Shown here: in pieces, positions 1 to 5,812 of the stretch | How positions within the stretch are numbered: position 1 is the stretch's first letter | Layout of the letters: each line of letters starts with the position of its first letter | Source of the DNA: an uncultured Desulfuromonadales bacterium | GTDB taxonomy: Bacteria > Desulfobacterota > Desulfuromonadia > Desulfuromonadales > Geopsychrobacteraceae | Direction: 5' to 3' | NCBI GenBank assembly: GCA_947259685.1 | Contig: CAMYNC010000134.1 | Span: 1-9,476, forward strand | Length of the DNA: 9,476 nt | Notes under the pieces: model-generated | What the model was told of the DNA's origin: nothing | What the model saw: only the letters and a program-made list of their open reading frames with translations | Database searches by the model: none | Program-made: the position numbers and the translations under genes

Positions 1-1706
1 AGGAGGGACAATGCCCCGCTACAAAGACTATGATTACCAGCAGTGTGTCATGGTGCCGGTCTCTTTCGATCGACAGATCCTCCCCGGTACGTTTGAACAT
101 TCCGTCAACTACCTCGTCGATGAAAAACTCGATCTCAGTATTTTCGATTCCCGCTACAAAAATGATGGCACCGGCCGCCCCGCCTATGATCCGGCGATTC
201 TTTTGAAGATCGTTCTTCTGGCCTACTCACGCGGAGTCACCTCCAGTCGCAAGATTGAGGCGTTGTGTCGTGAAAATGTGGTCTTTATGGCGATTTCCGC
301 GGACAGTCGCCCCCACTTCACCAGCATCGCCCACTTTATCTCTGGTTGTCCTGAGCAGATCGCCAGCCTTTTTCAGCAAATTATCCTGATTTGCGACGAT
401 CTGGGTTTGATTGGCAAGGAGATGTTCGCGGTCGATGGCTGCAAGATGCCCTCAAACGCCTCCAAAGAATGGAGCGGGACCCGGGTGGAGTTGCAGAAGA
501 AGGCCCAGAAGATCGATCGGGCGGTCCACTACCTGCTGAAGAAGCATCGGGACGAGGACAAAAAGGGGCACGCCGAAGAGTCGATCCGCCGCCGCGAAGA
601 GCAGCAGGTCGAGAAACTTCAGGCGGCCAGCCAAAAAATTGAACAGTTTCTGGCGGACAACACCGAGCGCCTGGGGCGTAGCGGCAAACCGGTTAAAGGG
701 AACATCACCGACAACGACAGCGCCAAGATGAAGACCGGGCACGGTGTGCTCCAGGGCTACACGGGAGTCGCCGCCGTCGATGCCAAGCATCAGGTGGTGG
801 TTCACGCGGAAGCCTTCGGCACCGGCGACGAGCACGGTCTGCTGGAGCCGATGCTCGACGGGCTCAAGGACAACCTTGATGACGAGACGATACTGAAGCG
901 TTCGCAGATACTGGCCGACAGTGGTTTTCACAGCACCGCAACCCTGACGCGGCTCGAAGACGAAGGAAATGACGCCTATATCGCTGACAATCGCTTTCGC
1001 TCCCGCGATCCGCGCTTTGCCGACGCCAGCCGCTACAAGCCCGTGTCAGCGCCTCGGGTTCGCCCCAAGGCTCGCTTCACCGTCGAGGATTTCCAGGCCG
1101 ATATTGATAAGAAAACCTGCCGCTGCCCGGCCGGCAAAACGATGTGGCTTAAGAGCGAACGGGCCAAGATCACCGGCCGGATTTTCATGCAGTTCCAGGC
1201 ACACCAAGCCGATTGCGCTGGCTGCCCGCAGCGTGCTCAATGCCTGCGCAGTCCCACACAAAAAACCGCCCGCCAGGTCTATATCCTGCGCGAGGTGCTA
1301 CCCAAAGTGGAAAACGGCCCGCTGGTTCGGATGAAAGAAAAAATCGATTCCCCCGTTGGTCGCCACATTTACGGCAGACGGCTGGGCATTGTCGAACCGG
1401 TCTTTGGTCACCTGCGGGAGAATCTGGGGTTGAGAAGGTTCAGCTTGCGAGGACGGGATAAGGTTGATGGTCAATGGAAGCTGATGGCGCTGCTGCACAA
1501 CCTGACCAAGATCCACCGCTACAGTTTAGCGATATAAAACAGCCCACAGGGGGAAAGGTCGAATAAGGGATGTTATGGTAACCAAAAAACCCTCCCGGGA
1601 AGACCCCAGATAGCGTTGCTGTGTTTGACCAGAATGAACAGCAGGAAAGCCTAAGGCAGGACAGAGGGGCGTTGCTGAAGTTGGCTTTTCTACAGACTCG
1701 TTAGCT
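1..1706 (+). mobile_element. IS1182-family insertion sequence, right part (left end outside window)
   Basis: The element is defined by its transposase gene and by the non-coding tail after it. The left inverted repeat is not in the window, so the right boundary cannot be fixed by matching ends. It is placed near 1706 because the stretch about 1668-1705 (containing GCGTTGCTGAAG and CTACAGACTCGTTAG) resembles the ends of elements of this type, and because base composition becomes AT-rich straight afterwards. The 9-mer GCGTTGCTG occurs twice in the tail, at 1613-1621 and 1669-1677, and could be subterminal transposase-binding repeats (inference). No target-site duplication can be tested here. 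The element sits directly upstream of brnT and may have separated that gene from its native promoter. Confidence 0.7.
11..1537 (+). CDS. IS1182-family DDE transposase
   Basis: Catalyses cut-and-paste movement of its insertion sequence. The ATG follows an AGGAGG ribosome-binding site at 1-6 with four bases between. The 508-aa length is normal for a full IS1182 transposase and the frame is unbroken. The N-terminal 1-110 region is the DUF772-type DNA-binding part (GRPAYDPAILLKIVLLAYSRG at 55-75). The likely catalytic triad is D142 in FAVDGCKMPSNASK, D303 in ILADSGFHS and E462 in GIVEPVFGHLRENLGLRRF. The C-terminal LMALLHNLTKIHRY is also typical of the family. A charged, probably coiled-coil insertion lies at about 155-215. 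A cysteine group (C370, C372, C402, C405, C411) looks like the metal-binding insert seen in this family. The protein appears intact, so the element may be active. Confidence 0.95.
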   Translation: MPRYKDYDYQQCVMVPVSFDRQILPGTFEHSVNYLVDEKLDLSIFDSRYKNDGTGRPAYDPAILLKIVLLAYSRGVTSSRKIEALCRENVVFMAISADSRPHFTSIAHFISGCPEQIASLFQQIILICDDLGLIGKEMFAVDGCKMPSNASKEWSGTRVELQKKAQKIDRAVHYLLKKHRDEDKKGHAEESIRRREEQQVEKLQAASQKIEQFLADNTERLGRSGKPVKGNITDNDSAKMKTGHGVLQGYTGVAAVDAKHQVVVHAEAFGTGDEHGLLEPMLDGLKDNLDDETILKRSQILADSGFHSTATLTRLEDEGNDAYIADNRFRSRDPRFADASRYKPVSAPRVRPKARFTVEDFQADIDKKTCRCPAGKTMWLKSERAKITGRIFMQFQAHQADCAGCPQRAQCLRSPTQKTARQVYILREVLPKVENGPLVRMKEKIDSPVGRHIYGRRLGIVEPVFGHLRENLGLRRFSLRGRDKVDGQWKLMALLHNLTKIHRYSLAI

Positions 1707-1727
1707 TTAAAAGCATTTTAACGCTAA
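1701..1727. repeat. Imperfect 12-bp inverted repeat with 3-base loop
   Basis: TTAGC-T-TTAAAA / gca / TTTTAA-C-GCTAA pairs as a 12-bp stem with one mismatch around a three-base loop. It sits exactly at the estimated right end of the insertion sequence and about 50 bp before brnT. It may be a subterminal feature of the element, a stem-loop that served as the insertion target, or an operator of brnTA. No T-run follows it, so it is not a typical terminator. Confidence 0.5.
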
Positions 1728-1777
1728 AATAGAGTCCTCTGAAATTATCCAGGCATATCGCTCGAGGAGGCAAGTAA

Positions 1778-2073
1778 TTGATATTCAACTTCGAATGGGA
1801 CCCTCAGAAAGCTAAGACGATATTTCTAAGCATAAAATTTCATTCAGCGAGGCAACTTCAGTCTTTAAGGACCCCATGGCAATTTCTATCTTCGATGAGG
1901 ACCACAGCAAAGATGAAGAGCGGTGGATTACCCTTGGAATCTCATCAGCCGGAAACATAATTATCGTTAACCATACATTTGTGGAATTAGATAAAAACAG
2001 CATAAAAATCAGGATCTTCTCAAGCCGAAAAGCCACAAAAAATGAACGTTCACAATACGAGGAGAACAGTTGA
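1778..2073 (+). pseudogene. brnT: BrnT-family ribonuclease toxin, broken by a one-base deletion
   Basis: BrnT is the RNase toxin of type II BrnTA systems. Translation would start at TTG 1778, seven bases after a GAGGAGG site (1764-1770), and reads MIFNFEWDPQKAKT before leaving frame. Restoring one base at about 1820-1821 gives an uninterrupted 98-aa protein of normal BrnT length with the family signature: KHKISFSEA, VFKDP, ISIFDEDH, DEERWITLGISSAG, HTFVE and IRIFSSRKATKNE. The remaining C-terminal frame opens with an in-frame ATG at 1876, preceded by AAGGA at 1867-1871. A 65-aa fragment lacking the first third could therefore be made, but it would probably not be active. There is no homopolymer or obvious slippery site at the break, so programmed frameshifting is unlikely; a sequencing error remains possible. 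brnA follows after one base. Confidence 0.88.
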
Positions 2074-2074
2074 T

Positions 2075-2275
2075 ATGAAAAAAGAATATGACTTCTCCAG
2101 AGGAGAAAGAGGCAAATTTTTCAATAAAAATGTAGAGCTCAATTTACCAGTGTATCTCGACCCTGAGGTACTAGAATTTGTTCAAAAAATAGCCCAAAAA
2201 AAACATCTCGACATATCTACAGTAGCAAACAGCCTTCTTCGTGGAGACATGAAATTAGCTGAAATAATTGACTAA
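2075..2275 (+). CDS. brnA: BrnA-family antitoxin
   Basis: This 66-aa protein is the expected partner of BrnT: it binds and neutralises the toxin and, through a ribbon-helix-helix DNA-binding fold, represses its own operon (family knowledge). The opening MKKEYDFSRGERGKFF, the central LNLPVYLDPEVLEFVQKIAQKK and the end ISTVANSLLRGDMKLAE match short antitoxins of this group. The ATG at 2075 is chosen over one at 2042 because it has a GAGGAG site upstream (2059-2064), because it lies one base after the brnT stop (TGATATG, coupled translation), and because family members begin MKKEYDFS. The frame is intact although the toxin gene is broken. The gene is AT-rich compared with the transposase and the T6SS operon. 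Confidence 0.85.
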   Translation: MKKEYDFSRGERGKFFNKNVELNLPVYLDPEVLEFVQKIAQKKHLDISTVANSLLRGDMKLAEIID

Positions 2276-2277
2276 AA

Positions 2278-2302
2278 AGCTAACAACTTAATGTCAACCG
2301 GA
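2278..2302 (+). other. Half-attC-like sequence after brnA (weak)
   Basis: AGCTAAC at 2278-2284, followed by AACTTAATGTCAACCGGA, resembles the first half (R''/L'') of an integron attC site. AGCTAAC is the exact reverse complement of GTTAGCT at 1700-1706, the relation expected between the start of a cassette and its own attC. No matching L'/R' half (TCCGGTTGAC ... GTTRRRY) is visible between here and the cupin start, and GTTAGCT does not strictly fit GTTRRRY. The site may be decayed or coincidental. Confidence 0.2.
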
Positions 2303-2414
2303 CGGAAAATACGTCTGTGAAAATTTGAAAAGCAAAATCTAGAATTGCGGTGTTTCACGCTGGTTTACATCGCCGCCGATTATCCTAACCGCTGCTTGCA
2401 AGGATCGTCAAAAA

Positions 2415-2774
2415 ATGAATATTGTTGATTTAAAAGAAAAGTTTTCTCTATTCAACGAATATTGGAAACCGAAGATTGTGGGTGAACTCAATGGTCAATA
2501 TGTAAAACTTGCCAAATTGAAAGGTGAATTTGTTTGGCATCATCACGAAAATGAAGACGAACTTTTCATGGTAGTTAAAGGACAATTAACAATCAAATTG
2601 AACGATCAAGATATTAATTTAACCGAAGGTCAATTGTTTATTATTCCTCGAGGTACTGAGCACCTTCCAGTGGCAAAAGAAGAATGTCATGTTATGCTCT
2701 TTGAGCCGAAATCGGTACTCAACACTGGAAACAAAAAAAATGAAAAAACCGTAGAGAAACTTGATACAATCTAG
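2415..2774 (+). CDS. Small single-domain cupin protein
   Basis: A 119-aa single cupin beta-barrel. Motif 1 is at 37-56: GEFVWHHHENEDELFMVVKG, with probable metal ligands H42, H44 and E49. Motif 2 is at 72-83: GQLFIIPRGTEH, with H83 as the fourth ligand. The full ligand set suggests it binds a divalent metal. Substrate and reaction cannot be read from sequence; small cupins of this kind include isomerases, dioxygenases and sensors. The ATG at 2415 is preceded by AAGGA at 2400-2404, ten bases before the start, which is a loose but usable site. The gene is AT-rich with a lysine-rich tail after about residue 100. It stands alone, with 139 bp before it and 223 bp after it, so it is probably not in an operon with brnA. 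Confidence 0.85.
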   Translation: MNIVDLKEKFSLFNEYWKPKIVGELNGQYVKLAKLKGEFVWHHHENEDELFMVVKGQLTIKLNDQDINLTEGQLFIIPRGTEHLPVAKEECHVMLFEPKSVLNTGNKKNEKTVEKLDTI

Positions 2775-2997
2775 TCTTAAATTTCGTCGTGGAGGCCAAA
2801 GCAACTCCTATAGGTCGTTATTAAGCAGGATCCTGACCGGACGTGACAAGCGATATCAACCACCGCAGATGTCCTGAAACGCGAAATACTGATCGAATCA
2901 ACGACGAGAGAGTGTCTAAGCGCTGGATAGACCGTCCATAACCGGGCCTTTCTTCTGATCCACCTCTCTACGTCAATAAAAATAACTGAGATGACTT

Positions 2998-3387
2998 ATG
3001 AAGTTCAAAGTTAATTACCATGTTGGAAGTCGAATCGAAACTGACACCAAGCTAAAATCTGGGACCCTTTCAATAGATCGTGAAAAAATTTATATTTCAG
3101 GATCAACACCACTTGAAATAAAGTTGTCCTCTTGTAAAAAAGTAGAAATGTTTCGCTTACATGGGCTTGGTGAAATGATGGAAATTTCCTGCAAAGGCAA
3201 AAAAATCTTCCTTACAGTCGTTCGTATAAATATTGCAAATATATTTATCAATATAAATATTTTAAAAACAGTCAAGCTGCATAATAAAATAAAAAAATAT
3301 ATCGACACAAACAATAAACCTTTTAGAACAATTAGCGAAGAAGAGATCAGTCAGATGTTAAATAAAACTTTTAATAGATTTTTATAA
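2998..3387 (+). CDS. Uncharacterised 129-aa protein, possible PH/GRAM-like beta fold
   Basis: No named family is recognised with confidence. The N-terminal two thirds alternate short hydrophobic strands: SGTLSIDREKIYISG (21-35), LEIKLSSCKKVEMFRLHGLGEMMEISCKGKKIFLTVVRINI (39-79). They are followed by an amphipathic stretch FININILKTVKLHNKIKKYI. A beta-rich domain closed by one helix is the pattern of PH/GRAM-like bacterial proteins, and this is only an inference. There is no signal peptide or clear membrane segment. The ATG at 2998 has only a weak GAG site upstream (2987-2989). The gene is very AT-rich, unlike its outer neighbours, which fits acquisition by transfer. It lies 185 bp before the Xre/RES operon and is not coupled to it. 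Confidence 0.6.
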   Translation: MKFKVNYHVGSRIETDTKLKSGTLSIDREKIYISGSTPLEIKLSSCKKVEMFRLHGLGEMMEISCKGKKIFLTVVRINIANIFININILKTVKLHNKIKKYIDTNNKPFRTISEEEISQMLNKTFNRFL

Positions 3388-3506
3388 ACATTGAAATGTA
3401 AATGCTTTTTTGACGTCCCCTCAATGTTGTCTTCTTCAATAAAATTCTTCGCAATCCTCAAATTCCGAGGACTTAAACAAAACATAATTAACAACTGACA
3501 TGACCT

Positions 3507-3515
3507 CCCCCCCCC
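3507..3515. repeat. C9 homopolymer tract upstream of a promoter
   Basis: Nine consecutive C residues lie four bases upstream of the -35 box of the Xre/RES operon. Tracts of this length are prone to slippage during replication, and in other systems length changes next to a promoter alter transcription. Any such role here is inference. Confidence 0.6.
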
Positions 3516-3519
3516 TCTC

Positions 3520-3548
3520 TTGACAAGTGTCGCTCCAGTTGCGACAAT
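3520..3548 (+). promoter_or_regulatory. Probable sigma70-type promoter of the Xre/RES toxin-antitoxin operon
   Basis: A perfect -35 box TTGACA (3520-3525) is followed by a 17-base spacer and a -10 box GACAAT (3543-3548, four of six consensus bases). Transcription would start near 3555, just before the GAGGAGG ribosome-binding site at 3561-3567 and the ATG at 3573. TTGACAA is repeated at 3520-3526 and 3548-3554. Confidence 0.65.
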
Positions 3549-3550
3549 TG
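3524..3550. promoter_or_regulatory. Inverted-repeat operator overlapping the promoter
   Basis: CAAGTGTCGC (3524-3533) and GCGACAATTG (3541-3550) form an inverted repeat of ten bases with one mismatch around a seven-base centre. It covers the spacer and the -10 box, so a bound dimer would block RNA polymerase. Autorepression by the antitoxin or toxin-antitoxin complex is known for Xre/RES systems, and this is the natural candidate site. Confidence 0.6.
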
Positions 3551-3572
3551 ACAAAAGAAAGAGGAGGCCAGC

Positions 3573-4076
3573 ATGCAACCAAACGAACTGCCAACATTCC
3601 TGATTGAGCATACAGCTCCACCAGCAATCGCACCTACAGCGATTTGGCCCTTTGCAGGAATTGAAGAGAGCTTGGGCTTGAACAGCCCGGTTGAAAATGA
3701 ATTGAACCTGGTTGATTTAACTCGTCAAGGGCTACCACTACAGGCGATCACTTCAATTGCCAACAATTTGAATATTGCCGTCAACGATCTTGATGAGATC
3801 CTGCCCGTTTCACGCAGAACCCTTCAACGCTATTTAAACAAAGATCGCAGTCTGAAAACTCTCTCCCTGGAGCTCTCCGACCATATCGTTCAGGTCGCTA
3901 AAGTGCTTGCCAGGGCTTCCGAGGTTTTAGGAGATAAAACCCATGCCCAGGGCTGGCTCAAAGAACCGATTCCGGCATTAGGCCACCGCACTCCCCTTTC
4001 GCTCCTCGACACCTCCACCGGGATCGGGCTGGTTTTGAGGGAATTAGGCCGTATTGAGCATGGCATTTTTTCCTGA
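3573..4076 (+). CDS. Xre/MbcA/ParS-type antitoxin (DUF2384 toxin-binding domain)
   Basis: This 167-aa protein is the antitoxin of a type II Xre/RES system; it should neutralise the downstream toxin and repress the shared promoter. The middle part (about 47-90) forms a helical DNA-binding region ending in LPVSRRTLQRYLNK, a typical recognition-helix sequence. The C-terminal part (about 100-167) is the Xre/MbcA/ParS toxin-binding domain, with the characteristic W128, the LG-TPL-LLDTSTG stretch (136-150) and the closing L-RIEHG. The first 30 residues are proline- and alanine-rich and probably disordered. The start follows GAGGAGG at 3561-3567 with five bases between. The stop TGA shares its last base with the ATG of the toxin gene, so translation is coupled. 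Length is usual for the family and the frame is intact. Confidence 0.92.
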   Translation: MQPNELPTFLIEHTAPPAIAPTAIWPFAGIEESLGLNSPVENELNLVDLTRQGLPLQAITSIANNLNIAVNDLDEILPVSRRTLQRYLNKDRSLKTLSLELSDHIVQVAKVLARASEVLGDKTHAQGWLKEPIPALGHRTPLSLLDTSTGIGLVLRELGRIEHGIFS

Positions 4077-4552
4077 TGCTGTTGTATCGAATTGCTAAGA
4101 GTCAATTTGCAACGGATTTATCTGGGGAGGGCGCACGCCTTTACGGCGGAAGATGGAGCCCCGCCGGGGTGTCGATTATTCACACATCTGAAAGTCCCGC
4201 GCTGGCCTGTATGGAAATGTTAGTCCACGCGGGGAGTCAGCGACTCTTGGCATTGGCAGATTTGGTGCTGGTGGTGTACGAGCTGAAAGACGGCGCCTCA
4301 ATCATGAATATCGACATGCAAGCGCTACCAACCAACTGGCGGGCTCCAATGGCCCCTGGTGAGCTTAAAGAGATCGGTAAGCATTGGGTCGCAAAAGGCC
4401 AAAGCCTGGCATTGCGGGTTCCTTCGGCGCCTATTCCCTGGGGCCGCGAGAGAAATGTCCTGATAAATCCCCGACATCCGGAATGCAAAGATTCTTTTGC
4501 CTTTGTTGAGGCCAGCATTCTGTCTTTGGATGACAGGTTACTCAATACATGA
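4076..4552 (+). CDS. RES-domain toxin (NAD+-consuming)
   Basis: RES toxins degrade NAD+ (NAD+ phosphorylase or glycohydrolase) or ADP-ribosylate a host target, stopping growth when the antitoxin is lost. The 158-aa protein is essentially one RES domain. The name-giving residues are visible: Arg in RLYGGRWSPAG (R26), Glu in SPALACMEMLVHAG (E47) and Ser in RVPSAPIPWGRERNVLINPRHPE (S117). At the position where many members have Tyr (V-Y-T/S-S/E) this protein has His36 (SIIHTSES). The ATG overlaps the antitoxin stop by one base (TGATG). The frame is full length with no sign of decay, so the pair is probably functional. The gene converges on the end of the T6SS operon with 111 bp between. No strong terminator hairpin is visible in that gap. 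Confidence 0.92.
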   Translation: MLLYRIAKSQFATDLSGEGARLYGGRWSPAGVSIIHTSESPALACMEMLVHAGSQRLLALADLVLVVYELKDGASIMNIDMQALPTNWRAPMAPGELKEIGKHWVAKGQSLALRVPSAPIPWGRERNVLINPRHPECKDSFAFVEASILSLDDRLLNT

Positions 4553-4663
4553 GAAGAAGACAGGCAGGGTTTTGATCAATTCTGAACGACTAGAATCCCA
4601 CTGAAATCCCCAGACCCTTCGCCTACGTCCCCAAGATCATTTCCGCACCCAACTTCACCCACC

Positions 4664-5812
4664 TCACTCCTGCAGCAACAACGCCCCGCGTAACGGTTCA
4701 CCTCCTGCCGCGCAGACCAGAATATTGTCCACCTGCGGATGAGCAAAGCCAAAACGTGCGCAGCCTAAAACCAACGAAAGCGGAAAAGCGGCGGCCCCGG
4801 TGTCTCCACAGGTGATATGCAGGCTCATCACCTCGGGTTCCGCTTGCGGTTCTGCTGTCGGCAGGTGTTTTTCAGCTGACTCAGCCATACCCGGCTGGGG
4901 TGACCAATGTTTTAGAGTGGTTTGATGCCATTCGAGACTACTGGAGATTTCATTACCGAAGGGGATGATGACGCCACCAAGTGCGCTGACTGAGCAACTG
5001 GACTGCGAGAGGGCCTGGTCAATTGCGGTACTTAGCCCGGTCATCGGTTGACAGTCAGCTTTTCCGGTATTGGGTTCCTCTGCTTGAGAGGCCCCCCGGA
5101 TATAGGCCAGTTTTTCCGCCGGCTCAGCCCCCCCCGGCAACAATAATAAATAGGCCGCTGCTTCGCCGGGGATCAGCCCTTGGGTTCCCCCATCGGTCAT
5201 GAGCCGACCTGCCAGAGCCAGTTCATGACAACTGACCGTATCGACCAGCGAATCGACCCCGCCAAATAAAACTGCCTGCCAATCGCCTGCTGCCAATTCG
5301 TTACAGACGGTAAGCAGTTGGCCGGTCGGGCCACAGGCCGAGTCAATAAAACGAAATTCCGCAGCCTGTAGCTGCGGATGCAGAGAACGGAGAGGCTGCT
5401 CGAGCTGGTGAGCGTCCAGTGCCGATCCCCGTGCGCAATCCTCGCCCGGCCGCAGGGTGCAGACCAGGATTTTCTCGCCGGCGACATCCCCGGGCAGACT
5501 TGCTGCCGCTCCTGACAAAGCTTTCGCCGCAAGGATTTCCATCCGCTCGGCAGGCAACTCGATTCCCTCAAGATCAGCGACCCGAGCAACCATGGCCGGT
5601 TCTTCTTTCTGCCCCCCCTGAACTGCCACCTTGATGACCGGATCGGGCCGCGCCCCGGAAATATCAGTACCGACCGTTCCGAGCAGAGCGAAAGGCTGAT
5701 CGCCAGAGACACAGTTCAGACCTATTCCCGCAATGATGGTTTCCGGAAAACCTGTCGGCTCTGCGGAAGCATTCTTGGGCAGGCCGCTATTTTCGAGGTG
5801 CCGAGGGTTCAT
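4664..5812 (-). CDS. Thiolase-fold / beta-ketoacyl-synthase-like protein of the T6SS operon, probably degenerate
   Basis: A 382-aa protein resembling beta-ketoacyl synthases. The segment 155-224 matches the ketosynthase core: FIDSACGPTG with the nucleophile-position C160, then LAAGDWQAVLFGGVDSL, and IPGEAAAYLLLL at 214-225. The first active-site histidine (HGTGT) corresponds to PFGNE (F285) and the second (GHT-GAA) to CGDTGAAA (D337), so both catalytic histidines seem absent. It is therefore unlikely to carry out normal decarboxylative condensation. Proteins annotated as ketosynthase N-terminal-like occur near DUF2169 genes in T6SS loci; their role is not established. The ATG at 5812 overlaps the stop of the DUF2169 gene (ATGA), which favours this start over one 57 bases upstream. 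It is the last gene of the operon here. Confidence 0.75.
   Translation of the reverse strand: MNPRHLENSGLPKNASAEPTGFPETIIAGIGLNCVSGDQPFALLGTVGTDISGARPDPVIKVAVQGGQKEEPAMVARVADLEGIELPAERMEILAAKALSGAAASLPGDVAGEKILVCTLRPGEDCARGSALDAHQLEQPLRSLHPQLQAAEFRFIDSACGPTGQLLTVCNELAAGDWQAVLFGGVDSLVDTVSCHELALAGRLMTDGGTQGLIPGEAAAYLLLLPGGAEPAEKLAYIRGASQAEEPNTGKADCQPMTGLSTAIDQALSQSSCSVSALGGVIIPFGNEISSSLEWHQTTLKHWSPQPGMAESAEKHLPTAEPQAEPEVMSLHITCGDTGAAAFPLSLVLGCARFGFAHPQVDNILVCAAGGEPLRGALLLQE

Noticed and set aside
452..931. 159-codon open frame antisense to the transposase gene
   Set aside because: It lies wholly within a well-supported transposase and has no ribosome-binding site or recognisable domain.
2775..2997. 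Intergenic region with the palindrome CAGGATCCTG at 2826-2835 and short open stretches, considered as a decayed gene or an attC
   Set aside because: The palindrome is only ten bases and could be chance. The open stretches are under 30 codons without a recognisable domain, and no core recombination sites pair up.
3388..3412. ACATTGAAATGT followed by T6 after the 129-aa gene, considered as a terminator
   Set aside because: The stem is five AT-rich pairs with a two-base loop, and the T-run is separated from it by six bases, which is too weak to call.
3351..3633. Minus-strand open frames across the Xre/RES promoter region
   Set aside because: No family resemblance and no ribosome-binding site. 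They would read through the promoter and operator and through the poly-C tract as a run of Gly codons.
4076..4552. RES protein considered as a T6SS effector of the neighbouring vgrG operon
   Set aside because: It is translationally coupled to its own Xre-type antitoxin, has its own promoter, lies on the opposite strand and lacks any PAAR, Rhs or other delivery domain.
5197..5712. 171-codon open frame overlapping the ketosynthase-like gene
   Set aside because: The composition is that of a shadow frame (Arg, Ser and Cys rich), while the other frame shows ketosynthase motifs and operon coupling.
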